64,000 nt of DNA. Source: an uncultured Muribaculaceae bacterium (GTDB lineage Bacteria; Bacteroidota; Bacteroidia; Bacteroidales; Muribaculaceae). The stretch's first letter is position 1. Each line of letters begins with the position of its first letter. The stretch is taken from contig CAJUKZ010000003.1 in the NCBI GenBank assembly GCA_910586995.1, positions 206,787-270,786 of the forward strand. Direction: 5' to 3'. A program made the position numbers and the translations under genes. This document shows, in pieces, positions 55,039-62,866 of the stretch. The notes under the pieces are model-generated. The model worked only from the letters and a program-made list of their open reading frames with translations, did no database searches and was not told where the DNA came from.

Positions 55039-55407
55039 ATGGATCTGATAGAATTTCGTGAATACTGCCTTTCGCTCGAAGGTGTAACAGAAAAAATGCC
55101 GTTTGGCAAATTTGCAAAACGATACGACTCCATTCTCGCATTTTACATACTCGGACACATGTTCTGCTTCATCGACATTGAAGATTTCTCTTTTGTCGAC
55201 GTAAGATCCACCCCAGACAGTATCGATGACATAAAGATGTGCCATAGTTCTGTGAGCAGGCCTATAAACCAAAGTCTGAAATACTGGATTCAGATCAATT
55301 TCGAAGGCGACATACCGGATAATAAGATATATCGTCTGACGGAGGAAGCATACCGTATTGTAAAGGAAAAATACACCAAGAGAATCGGATTAAAGAGTCA
55401 TACATGA
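55039..55407 (+). CDS. MmcQ/YjbR-family protein
   Basis: A 122-residue protein of the MmcQ/YjbR (CyaY-like fold) family: EFREYCLSLEGVTEKMPFG at the N-terminus and later SVSRPINQSLKYWIQINF with a final helical RLTEEAYRIVKEKYTK. Family members were proposed as DNA-binding from structure, but the function is unproven. It is monocistronic and convergent with a GNAT gene. Confidence 0.85.
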   Translation: MDLIEFREYCLSLEGVTEKMPFGKFAKRYDSILAFYILGHMFCFIDIEDFSFVDVRSTPDSIDDIKMCHSSVSRPINQSLKYWIQINFEGDIPDNKIYRLTEEAYRIVKEKYTKRIGLKSHT

Positions 55408-55414
55408 AGCCACA

Positions 55415-55921
55415 CTAAAGCATCAGTACTTTCCTGAAAGCCATGCTATCTATACCGTCATAATCATACCCTCCAATCATACCGAACCCACACTTTTCGG
55501 CCACCCTTCGCGAAGCTTTATTGCGCATATCTGTTGTCAAAAGCAAAGATTCAAGTCCTACTGATTCTCTACAATATGAGATAAAGGCAAGCAGTGCTTC
55601 GGTTGCGAATCCCCTACCCCAATGCGGATAGCCTATCCAATAGCCTACTTCCCTTTCCCTGTTTTTCAAGGCATAATGTTCGTCGCCATCGGGCACGAGT
55701 CCGATACAGCCGATAACCTCATCTGTCTGTTTGCATACCACCGCAAATGTATATTCATTCGGTGCAAAATATTGCCTTATCACCTCTCTGCTCATCTCTA
55801 AGGATGTATGGCAAGGCCATAGGGCCATCTCGCTCACCCTGCTGTCCGAAGCATAGCGAAAAAGATCCTCAGCATCATCTTCCGACCATCGTCGCAATAT
55901 CAGTCTGTCTGTCTCTATCAT
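55415..55921 (-). CDS. GNAT-family N-acetyltransferase (RimJ/RimL type)
   Basis: A 168-residue acetyltransferase: ETDRLILRRWSEDDAEDLF at the start, GYWIGYPHWGRGFATEAL as the acetyl-CoA motif A region, and NKASRRVAEKCGFG at the end. This is the Acetyltransf_3 layout, whose members modify ribosomal protein N-termini or small amines. The substrate is unknown. Confidence 0.88.
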   Translation of the reverse strand: MIETDRLILRRWSEDDAEDLFRYASDSRVSEMALWPCHTSLEMSREVIRQYFAPNEYTFAVVCKQTDEVIGCIGLVPDGDEHYALKNREREVGYWIGYPHWGRGFATEALLAFISYCRESVGLESLLLTTDMRNKASRRVAEKCGFGMIGGYDYDGIDSMAFRKVLML

Positions 55922-56011
55922 AATCAGGAAGTTATTAATTTTTCAGTTTAGTACCAAGATTTCATAATAGTCTTGAAGTCGTAAATCATCAGATTGAAGT
56001 CATAGGAGATC

Positions 56012-56239
56012 TTACGCCCAAGGCGCTTGGCAACCTGCTCCATTGCATGTATCAAATACTCTCCAAGCAATCTTTTCTGAACGGTCCCTTACAGCCAAAT
56101 TCCATTCTGCAGCATCGCGATATTGAGTATATTTCAAAAGCCATTCATACAGTTGTTCGCGCAGAGCCTCATTGTCAGGAATACCGGCCAGGTATACACG
56201 GAGTTCTTCAATACCTGATATTTCAAAAATTTCGTTCAT
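56012..56239 (-). CDS. Small hypothetical protein
   Basis: A 75-residue frame when started at the ATG at 56239 (an alternative start at 56263 adds eight residues with three Cys or Met). It is acidic and helical (IEELRVYLAGIPDNEALREQ is the clearest part) with no signal peptide or known motif. A -7 box TAACTTTGC lies just upstream, which supports expression. I do not recognise the family. Confidence 0.5.
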   Translation of the reverse strand: MNEIFEISGIEELRVYLAGIPDNEALREQLYEWLLKYTQYRDAAEWNLAVRDRSEKIAWRVFDTCNGAGCQAPWA

Positions 56240-56279
56240 CATACAGTTACAGATCAGTCTCAATAAATCATCGCTTAAT

Positions 56280-56288
56280 GCAAAGTTA
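56280..56288 (-). promoter_or_regulatory. Candidate -7 box of the small hypothetical gene
   Basis: Minus-strand TAACTTTGC, 17-40 bp before the two possible starts; the CTTG upstream has only 16-bp spacing. Confidence 0.45.
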
Positions 56289-56333
56289 CGAAATTATCAA
56301 ATATCAAGGATTTTGCCGACAGAAGATTGAGCA

Positions 56334-58493
56334 TCATTTAAAACCGTTCACGATTCCGGCATCCATATCGAGGCTCGACTCCGAGGGAAAATTTTCTATA
56401 TCTTCCTCCTTCTTATGCTTTCCATTGTTCAGATTAAAAGAAACCTTAACCGCGAAATATATATTTCTACCGCAATGTGCTTCGGATTTGTACGGTGTTA
56501 ACGGTGAAAAATTCTCAGTTTTCATCCAATAGTTTCTCATAAGATTAAATGCCCCGGCCTGCAAAGTCCAGTTATGGCCTTTATATCCGGCAAGGATCAT
56601 ATTCATAGGCTTTTCAGTGATTATTTCATCTCCGTACATGTAATTTTCCGGGCCGGACATCGTACATGCCGTAAAAATGAAGTGCCTGTATTCCACATCA
56701 GCCCCGAAATGAATGCGGAATATATTTTTCACAATGTTATAATTATTTCCCTTGCTGAAATATCTGGAAAAATCCGGAGTGGCCCATAACGTAATGTAAT
56801 TTCTCACAGGTGTGATTGAAATCATACACTCGGTCTGCAATTTTCGGAAATATTTTTGATTCATATAAGTCTGCACGAACAAACCATCTTCATATAAGAC
56901 GTTATTCATTACCGGCTTCGACTCATCAAGGTAGCGTACCGAAAGATTCACGCCGGCATATTTGCCACTATAGGAAAAAGTGAAGCCATGTGATATTGCT
57001 GAAAATGATTTTACATCCGGATTACCACACCGTATCATTCCAGGTTGGATCTCCTGTGAGATTCCGCTCATTGACGCCAATGGCGGCAGCTTGTGTGCAA
57101 ACTGCAAATTATATCTGACGAAACATTCAGCATCAGGATGATAAGACATACTCAATTCAGGTAAGACCGAATACCTTATTATCCCTACCGAACCTTGTGT
57201 GGCAGATAATCTATTACCTGTAAGCGCACCTGTAAATCCCCATTTTTGTATTCGCAGATGATATTCCGCAAAGATCGAACTTTCTGACTGATTGATAGCA
57301 TTCTTCTCTATATTGTCGCCATTCCTATCGAGTTGATAACTGTTTGACACATGCGACTGATTATGCATTATTCCTGTTGTAAACCTACCGCTCTCCATAG
57401 TTGCCTCATATATCCCCCGGACATGAATAGCATACTTATCACCCTCGGTCCTCGCAAAGATATCGCACAATTCCTTATCGGCTGTTTTCTCTGAATATGT
57501 ATGATTACTCTGCGAATGGAGCCACGAACCTTCCATGTCAAAACTTATTGCCCTTGAGTTATCAAATGCATGCCGGTAATACAATGATACTGATGGTCGC
57601 AACGTACATTCAGCCGTATGCTCAAGTATTTCTGTGATGTATGGCCGGTCAGAAGCTGTCAGGAAAGAATGCCTGTCTCCTTCTTCCTTATACGGAGTAT
57701 CATTGTAGCTAAATGATAAGCGGGCATTGAATATATTTGCCTCATCATGGACATACCGGTAGTTTACTTCACTGCCGAGCATTGAGGTCCCGACCTTTAC
57801 CGGAAGCCCTTTTTCCATACGTACAATCTCACCATCGGGATAGCGCCATGTTTCCTCATAGTCCCTTATCCAGTTATCACGCTTCATCTGCGCATACCCG
57901 GCATTGACCGACCATACGGATTTGCCATGATAGATCTGTACTGATATTTCATCAAGGGTCGCGAACTTACCATTGCCTATGCAATTCATGCTTTCTAAAA
58001 AAAGCCGTCCGCCAACTTTATCTTTTCGACAGGTGATATAATCCACCACTGTATCAGCATCACCATATTTAGCGCCGGGACAATCGTGATACTCGATCCG
58101 CAAGATATCATCCGGATCAAGTGACGCGATCTGACTGCTGCTTGCTGGCACTCCATTTATGCAAAGACTCAGTATGCCACCGGAGATCAGGCCGATATTC
58201 CCGGTCATCTGATTGACAGATATTCCAGGCAGGGCAAGTCTTTGCAGAAGATCCACCCCGGAGGTAGAAGCCTCAACTTTATTCCTGGGCGGAATTATGA
58301 CCATACGGTCTGTCTTCGTAGTCTTGCTTTTAGCGACAACTGTTATCTCATCGAGCAAGGATTCGAGTGTTGCATCATAAGTTATGGAGTCTGTTATCTC
58401 TTTATTCAGGGAATCTGGATATTTCAGATCTGTTGCGCACACAGAGAGCGCTGCGGTGCATGTGAATGCCCACATAAAAAAGCGTTTAAACAT
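56334..58493 (-). CDS. TonB-dependent-receptor-like outer-membrane barrel
   Basis: A 719-residue protein when started at the ATG at 58493, which begins a signal peptide (AALSVCATD). The plug-like region is about residues 65-165: LLQRLALPGISVNQMTGNIG and SLDPDDILRIEYHDCPGAKYG are standard plug motifs. The barrel region that follows is rich in aromatic alternation. No carboxypeptidase-like (CarboxypepD) domain or clear TonB box is seen at the N-terminus, so this may be the outer_membrane beta-barrel family related to TonB receptors. It follows a sigma factor gene on the same strand, 37 bp downstream, so it may be the main target of that sigma factor. Confidence 0.75.
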   Translation of the reverse strand: MFKRFFMWAFTCTAALSVCATDLKYPDSLNKEITDSITYDATLESLLDEITVVAKSKTTKTDRMVIIPPRNKVEASTSGVDLLQRLALPGISVNQMTGNIGLISGGILSLCINGVPASSSQIASLDPDDILRIEYHDCPGAKYGDADTVVDYITCRKDKVGGRLFLESMNCIGNGKFATLDEISVQIYHGKSVWSVNAGYAQMKRDNWIRDYEETWRYPDGEIVRMEKGLPVKVGTSMLGSEVNYRYVHDEANIFNARLSFSYNDTPYKEEGDRHSFLTASDRPYITEILEHTAECTLRPSVSLYYRHAFDNSRAISFDMEGSWLHSQSNHTYSEKTADKELCDIFARTEGDKYAIHVRGIYEATMESGRFTTGIMHNQSHVSNSYQLDRNGDNIEKNAINQSESSIFAEYHLRIQKWGFTGALTGNRLSATQGSVGIIRYSVLPELSMSYHPDAECFVRYNLQFAHKLPPLASMSGISQEIQPGMIRCGNPDVKSFSAISHGFTFSYSGKYAGVNLSVRYLDESKPVMNNVLYEDGLFVQTYMNQKYFRKLQTECMISITPVRNYITLWATPDFSRYFSKGNNYNIVKNIFRIHFGADVEYRHFIFTACTMSGPENYMYGDEIITEKPMNMILAGYKGHNWTLQAGAFNLMRNYWMKTENFSPLTPYKSEAHCGRNIYFAVKVSFNLNNGKHKKEEDIENFPSESSLDMDAGIVNGFK

Positions 58494-58530
58494 GTAATAT
58501 ATGATAGTTTTTACAAGCTTGTCTCGCAAG

Positions 58531-59088
58531 CTACTGATCCGACATCAGCGCATAATACAATTCATGGAATCTTTTGCGCAGAGATTTTACGGCATAATGT
58601 TTTCTGGAGAGTATTGTAGCTACGGGAACTCCCGTGGCGGCGGCTATCTCCTTGACCGGCATGCGGTCGAATACGGTAAGGTAAAACGCCTCACACTGTT
58701 CCGCCGGCAATTCAGACAGGGCATCGTCAAGCTCCTCCCATACCAGTTTCCGGAAATAGGCGGTCTCCGGGCCATCGTCAATCCTGCAGGCCAATGCCTG
58801 TGCGATCTCCGCACAGATTTCATCCTCAGCATCAAACAGCGATGACATTGACACCTCCCGCTGTCTGCGCCAAAAATTCATGACCATGTTGTTCGCAACA
58901 CGGTAAAGCCACGAGGAAACTCGTTCAATTGAATACTTGTTATCAGAATTGACACGTACCAACTGATAGAACACGTCTTGAAGTATATCCTCGGCATCCT
59001 CTCGGCATTTCACGCGAGAGTTGATAAAATCCAGCAACGGCGGCGAATAGCGATTGACAATATCCCCTATCTTATCACTCTGCGACAT
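58531..59088 (-). CDS. ECF-type RNA polymerase sigma factor (module 1)
   Basis: A 185-residue sigma factor with region 2 (CREDAEDILQDVFYQLVR and SWLYRVANNMVMNFWRR) and region 4 (DALSELPAEQCEAFYLTVFD and IAAATGVPVATILSRKHYAVK). It is of normal ECF length. The start at 59088 lies within the end of the small membrane gene (14-bp overlap), which suggests coupling. The TonB-receptor-like gene follows. No classical FecR-type anti-sigma is adjacent. Confidence 0.92.
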   Translation of the reverse strand: MSQSDKIGDIVNRYSPPLLDFINSRVKCREDAEDILQDVFYQLVRVNSDNKYSIERVSSWLYRVANNMVMNFWRRQREVSMSSLFDAEDEICAEIAQALACRIDDGPETAYFRKLVWEELDDALSELPAEQCEAFYLTVFDRMPVKEIAAATGVPVATILSRKHYAVKSLRKRFHELYYALMSDQ

Positions 59089-59437
59089 CTTTGGCTTTCT
59101 GATCGTTACACCAGGAAACAAACTGCTCCCTGCGCTTCATAAATCTTTCTCTTTCCTCATCTGTCATGCCTTGCCAACGGTGGCCAAGACTCTTGCCGTG
59201 ATGTCCTGTAGCATGATGGATGCATCCTGCTAAAAAGAAACAGCCCAGGACAAAACCACCAGAAATAATCTGCCCGAGCAAAAATATACCTATACTCTGC
59301 CAGAAACTAATAGCCGAGAATCCGCATGCTGCTGTTAATATGCTGTTCCACAGGGATAATATTGCGTAGCCTGCACATCCCGGAATCACGACAAAGAATA
59401 TTATTATCGGAAGTAATATTTTAAATGCTTTTTTCAT
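59075..59437 (-). CDS. Small two-helix membrane protein preceding the module 1 sigma factor
   Basis: A 120-residue protein with two hydrophobic segments (residues about 5-30 and 45-75) and a His-rich, charged cytoplasmic or periplasmic tail (HHATGHHGKSLGHRW, then MTDEERERFMKRRE). The tail resembles the Spy/CnrX-type helical hairpin, but the match is by eye. It is translationally linked to the sigma factor, so a role as its membrane regulator is a natural guess; no anti-sigma signature is visible. Confidence 0.7.
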   Translation of the reverse strand: MKKAFKILLPIIIFFVVIPGCAGYAILSLWNSILTAACGFSAISFWQSIGIFLLGQIISGGFVLGCFFLAGCIHHATGHHGKSLGHRWQGMTDEERERFMKRREQFVSWCNDQKAKDVAE

Positions 59438-59605
59438 TGTAGTTTGTTTTTAGTGATTATTACAGAGGGCCTCTCTACATGATAAGACACACAACTTGCG
59501 AAAATATTTTTTCAGAAAGCATATTTTTTGTAGCACATGTAAAAAAAACAGACTCATTTATAAAATAAATTCGTGTCGGTGGAACTATTTTGCAAAAATA
59601 GAAAC

Positions 59606-59613
59606 TAACTTTG
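59606..59613 (+). promoter_or_regulatory. Candidate -7 box of the module 2 sigma operon
   Basis: TAACTTTG ends 15 bp before the ATG at 59629. No convincing -33 element lies at the usual spacing. Confidence 0.45.
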
Positions 59614-59628
59614 AAAAGGCAGTTGACT

Positions 59629-60129
59629 ATGACGCATCAGACAGAATACAACCGTAAGTTCACCGATATGGTGAGACGACATGAAAAGATTATTTTCAGT
59701 GTCTGTTTTTTCTATGCATCGACAAAGCTTCCATTCGAAGACTTACGGCAGGAAGTCCTGATTTCGTTGTTCAAAAGTTTTCATAGCTTCCGTGGACAAT
59801 CTTCAGAATCAACCTGGGTGTATAGGGTATGTATAAATACATGTCTTTTTACCCTGCGGAAGTCCGACAGGAGGATCCTCACCGTGTCGTTGGACGAAAT
59901 GCCCGGAATGAACTTCGAATACGACTGCGATGAAGACTTCAGGCAAAAACTCAAGTGGCTATATTCCGCAATCTCGCAACTTAATCCAATTGAAAAAGCG
60001 CTGATACTGATGTGGCTTGATGAACTGAGCTATGAGGAAATCGCTTCAAATATGGGAATTCCCAGAAATACTGTGGCGTCCCGATTGTCCCGCATAAAAA
60101 CAAAACTTTCAAACCAAAAGGAGATTTGA
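59629..60129 (+). CDS. ECF-type RNA polymerase sigma factor (module 2)
   Basis: A 166-residue sigma factor with region 2 (DLRQEVLISLFKSFHSF, STWVYRVCINTCLFTLRK) and region 4 (ISQLNPIEKALILMWLDEL, IASNMGIPRNTVASRLSRI). It starts about 190 bp from the divergent module 1. A TTG 18 bp upstream overlaps the -7 box and is rejected. It precedes a four-helix membrane protein by two bases, an arrangement that suggests a sigma/anti-sigma pair. Confidence 0.92.
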   Translation: MTHQTEYNRKFTDMVRRHEKIIFSVCFFYASTKLPFEDLRQEVLISLFKSFHSFRGQSSESTWVYRVCINTCLFTLRKSDRRILTVSLDEMPGMNFEYDCDEDFRQKLKWLYSAISQLNPIEKALILMWLDELSYEEIASNMGIPRNTVASRLSRIKTKLSNQKEI

Positions 60130-60131
60130 TT

Positions 60132-60683
60132 ATGGAACTGGAGGAATTGAAATCGACATGGAAATCAATCGAACAAAACGCCGGTCGGATTTCCACAAAA
60201 AACGCAGAAGCCACGTTGTCAAAAAGAAAAAAAGACGTTCTGCAATGTCTGAATAAACGCTTTGTCATCGACATCATATCCGTATGCATCGCCGGTATAG
60301 CTTTAGCTACTTCAAGGATGTGGGCTCCGGTTCAGATGCCGGCATGGTGGATATGTGCATTTTGTCTTCTATTTTTAGCTATAATTATCGCAACCATTAT
60401 TATAATGAAGAAATTAGGTCGAATCAATCTTGGAGAATCCACACACATACATATTATGGATACTATCCTGGCAATCAAAAGATTTTACAGAAACATGGAA
60501 CTATATGGATGTGCCGGAGTGGCTGTGCTTATGATATGCGTCCCATTCGTTTCACCCATAGGCAATACTTTGTTTGATATCATATGCGTGCTTTCTTTCT
60601 GTGTAATCGGTTTCTACCTTGAATTTCTTTGGTATAGGGCGAATATCAGAAAAATCAATGAGATGCACAACTGGATAAAGTAA
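60132..60683 (+). CDS. Four-helix membrane protein, putative anti-sigma partner
   Basis: A 183-residue protein. A short N-terminal cytoplasmic segment (LEELKSTWKSIEQNAG) is followed by four hydrophobic helices (about 50-68, 72-95, 125-145, 150-170). The N-terminal LKSTWKSIEQ pattern is often seen in membrane proteins paired with Bacteroidota sigma factors. It starts two bases after the sigma factor stop. An anti-sigma role is inferred from position and topology; no defined anti-sigma domain is recognised. Confidence 0.72.
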   Translation: MELEELKSTWKSIEQNAGRISTKNAEATLSKRKKDVLQCLNKRFVIDIISVCIAGIALATSRMWAPVQMPAWWICAFCLLFLAIIIATIIIMKKLGRINLGESTHIHIMDTILAIKRFYRNMELYGCAGVAVLMICVPFVSPIGNTLFDIICVLSFCVIGFYLEFLWYRANIRKINEMHNWIK

Positions 60684-60707
60684 CACCAAATATAAAATAT
60701 AAAAGAC

Positions 60708-61400
60708 ATGATGTTCATATTATCACGCACCAATGACAATGAAACCCACTCAAAGAAGTGGATTCTGGGATACGGCTTGCTGTTTTGGCTGATCACCCGC
60801 ATATTGGCCGTAATACTCCTGCTTGCATGCACGGCAATCTATAACAGTTTTGGCATAAACCCCGAAAAACTAACCTCATTCGGTGGAGATCCTGCCAATG
60901 TAAAGTCTGTATTTTCATTCGGATACGGATTTATGGTGATACTGCTCATAGCACCCGTATTGGAGGAGTGTATATTTCGGCTCGGCCTGTCGTTCAAGAA
61001 ATGGCATATATCCATAGCTGCCGCAGCCATCCCCGCCTATATGCTTTTTCAAGGCATAGGCAGAATACCCTTGCCCGAAGTATTGATACTTGCGGGCGCG
61101 GCTATAATGGCTTTCTGTATAATATATTTCCTGACATCGCAGAAGTTTTGGGACAGACAAAAACAGCGATATTTCAAACAAACGGTATGGTTGACAAGCA
61201 TAGCGTTCGGACTGATTCATCTGATCGCTTTCTCGAACCACAGCCTGATACTGCTTCCTTATATGCTCTGCGTGATCACAGTCCCATTCCTGGCAGGATG
61301 TGCCATTACATATTACCGTTTGAATCTCGGTTTCTGGTGGGGCGTCGGTCTTCACATATTCAATAACCTGCCGGCCATCGTCATGATGTCTGCGCTATAA
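60708..61400 (+). CDS. CPBP-family intramembrane metalloprotease
   Basis: A 230-residue, six- to eight-helix membrane protein. The CPBP (CAAX/Abi) motifs are present: EE with Arg (Glu86, Glu87, Arg91 in LEECIFRLG), His171 in FGLIHL, and HxxxN (His216, Asn220). These residues form the glutamate-type protease site. CPBP proteins cleave prenylated or membrane substrates. Here the gene lies in a sigma/anti-sigma operon, 24 bp after the membrane partner, so release of a sigma factor by cleavage is a testable idea. Confidence 0.85.
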   Translation: MMFILSRTNDNETHSKKWILGYGLLFWLITRILAVILLLACTAIYNSFGINPEKLTSFGGDPANVKSVFSFGYGFMVILLIAPVLEECIFRLGLSFKKWHISIAAAAIPAYMLFQGIGRIPLPEVLILAGAAIMAFCIIYFLTSQKFWDRQKQRYFKQTVWLTSIAFGLIHLIAFSNHSLILLPYMLCVITVPFLAGCAITYYRLNLGFWWGVGLHIFNNLPAIVMMSAL

Positions 61401-61423
61401 ATAACACTCTAAATCATAATAAG

Positions 61424-61885
61424 ATGAAAACAAAAGAATTATTGTTTGGCTTTGTATTAGCATGCATCGCTGGAATATTTGTCATAAGTTGCGGCGGCAA
61501 GAGCCAAAAGCCCACAGAAATAGCAGTCAGAAAGGATTTTGTTGTGGGGATTTATGAGTCAACAGAATCTGATGGCAGTTTCTTACCTGTTGAACCGGCT
61601 CTGATACAGGAAAAAGTTACTGTCACTAAGCTGATACATCGTGAGGACGACGGCGACAACATCACTGTGCCTTTTCAATTCAAGAATAGCACGGAATACG
61701 CTAAGATCACAGAAGAAAACATTGATAAACGGATTGTCATTAAGGCAGATGGCGAGATTGTATCTACTCCGGTTGTGAGAATGAGGATTGAGAGTGGTGC
61801 ATGTTCGTTTTCACTTCCAAGACAGCAGGCGGATAAATATTTCACAAGCGATATTATCGATCAATTGCTGACAGATAGAAAGTAA
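61424..61885 (+). CDS. Lipoprotein with SecD P1-head-like domain
   Basis: A 153-residue lipoprotein with lipobox VISC (Cys23). Residues about 85-150 strongly recall the P1 head of SecD: FKNSTEYAKITEENIDKR, then VIKADGEIVSTPVVRM and a conserved SGACSF. SecD itself has transmembrane helices after this domain; none exist here, so this is a free-standing head in the periplasm or on the membrane surface. It is the last gene of the module 2 sigma operon, 23 bp after the CPBP gene. The likeness is by eye and its role is unknown. Confidence 0.72.
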   Translation: MKTKELLFGFVLACIAGIFVISCGGKSQKPTEIAVRKDFVVGIYESTESDGSFLPVEPALIQEKVTVTKLIHREDDGDNITVPFQFKNSTEYAKITEENIDKRIVIKADGEIVSTPVVRMRIESGACSFSLPRQQADKYFTSDIIDQLLTDRK

Positions 61886-62302
61886 GAAAATCAATGTGGA
61901 AAGGCAAACAGGTGTGCCCGGCAGATGATTAGGCAGTAAATCGGCGTCCTGCAGACACTCCACAAGATGATATTCCGCCACATGAGCAGGGGCTCCTCCC
62001 GACGGTATGCAGACACGCGTGCTGGTGGCGTCCGCAGGACGCAGATTTAGTAGTAACCGGTTACACCGGAGCGAAGCGAAGGTGTGACCGGTGGTCCGAC
62101 GGAAAGATGTGGTGTCCGTAAGGACACCGATTAACGACACACGGGTACGTATGGCTGATGATGGTGATCTAAATCGGACTCACAGTGTTTAAGGTACGTC
62201 CTACGTATTTTCGACTGGATCCAAGAGCTTATTTAAAATCAGGGGACTGTGCATGAAAAGATACACAGTCCCCTGATTTTAATGGTTAGGAATAGCACCC
62301 GT
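61886..62302. other. Non-coding, hairpin-rich intergenic region (417 bp)
   Basis: No convincing gene is present. Three tight hairpins occur: 62028-62042 (6-bp stem, GCA loop), 62056-62092 (12-bp stem with one G-T, 13-nt loop), and 62111-62128 (7-bp stem, GTAA tetraloop). A 17-bp terminator-like hairpin ends the region at 62235-62280. The GC content looks higher than in the flanking genes. A 109-residue minus-strand frame crosses it but runs into the lipoprotein gene and lacks family features. It could be a structured RNA, a leader or a mobile-element remnant. Confidence 0.6.
62235..62280. terminator. Bidirectional hairpin terminator between the lipoprotein and cupin genes
   Basis: A perfect 17-bp inverted repeat (62235-62251 with 62264-62280, 12-nt loop) whose arms begin or end in AAAA/TTTT, so it can act on both strands; it lies just past the cupin stop. 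Confidence 0.85.
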
Positions 62303-62713
62303 TCAGAACTTATTTTCGCGCTCTGTTATTTCTGCATCAGTCATCGTATAGCCACCAAGCGATCCTTCCTTTGCCTGAATGCAGACATATGTCATCGGCT
62401 CATCTGATGTGCATTTGAGATTGCGGTCGCAGTTTGTCGCAACACGAACCACTGACCCTCCGGCAATATCGAATACCTCATCATCAACCTGAAACTTACC
62501 CGCTCCACTGAGAATAATATAATTCTCCTCATTTTCCTTATGGTTGTGGAAGAATGGCACGGCCGCACCCGTCGGGAGTGTTCCGAAAGAGATTTCGCAG
62601 GATGTTGCTCCTGTTGCATCCTTGACAAACTGTTTTCCCTCGAAACCGCACAGAGAACCTACTGAGGCATGGGCGAATTTTTCACCTTTATTCAATACTT
62701 TTACGTCGCTCAT
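62303..62713 (-). CDS. Cupin-domain protein
   Basis: A 136-residue single-cupin protein when started at the ATG at 62713. The two cupin motifs are visible: PFFHNHKENEENYIILSG (motif 1 with metal-type His and Glu) and FDIAGGSVVRVATNCDR (motif 2, less His-rich). It may bind a small ligand or act as an oxygenase or isomerase; no substrate is evident. It is divergent from an HxlR regulator with facing promoters between, which suggests it is that regulator's target. Confidence 0.85.
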   Translation of the reverse strand: MSDVKVLNKGEKFAHASVGSLCGFEGKQFVKDATGATSCEISFGTLPTGAAVPFFHNHKENEENYIILSGAGKFQVDDEVFDIAGGSVVRVATNCDRNLKCTSDEPMTYVCIQAKEGSLGGYTMTDAEITERENKF

Positions 62714-62725
62714 ATTTTCTGATAT

Positions 62726-62757
62726 TTTGATTGTTATTTGAGTTTTACTAACTTTGC
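62726..62757 (+). promoter_or_regulatory. Promoter of the HxlR regulator
   Basis: TTTG at 62726-62729, 19 bp, then TAACTTTGC at 62749-62757. The predicted leader is about 100 nt and runs through the cupin promoter and both dyads. Confidence 0.7.
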
Positions 62758-62785
62758 AGCGGTAAGCCACTTTCTTTTTGATAGC

Positions 62786-62816
62786 GCAAATTTAGAACAA
62801 AACTATCAATATCAAA
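62786..62816 (-). promoter_or_regulatory. Promoter of the cupin gene
   Basis: Minus-strand TTTG (62816-62813), 18 bp, TAAATTTGC (62794-62786), about 70 bp before the cupin start. It faces the HxlR promoter. Confidence 0.65.
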
Positions 62817-62821
62817 AGACG

Positions 62822-62854
62822 TTACAAAAACGTAAGACACTTACCTTAAAGTAA
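62822..62854. promoter_or_regulatory. Two TTAC-N6-GTAA dyads, candidate HxlR operators
   Basis: TTAC-N6-GTAA occurs at 62822-62835 and 62841-62854, 19 bp apart. HxlR/DUF24 regulators bind similar dyads (CatR of Bacillus subtilis uses TTAC-N5-GTAA, recalled). They lie just upstream of the cupin -33 element and in the HxlR leader. Confidence 0.6.
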
Positions 62855-62866
62855 CTATTTTTGAGA

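Noticed and set aside
61811..62140. 109-codon minus-strand frame over the hairpin region
   Set aside because: It overlaps the end of the lipoprotein gene and is crossed by three stable hairpins; no recognisable domain. A degraded gene fragment cannot be fully excluded.
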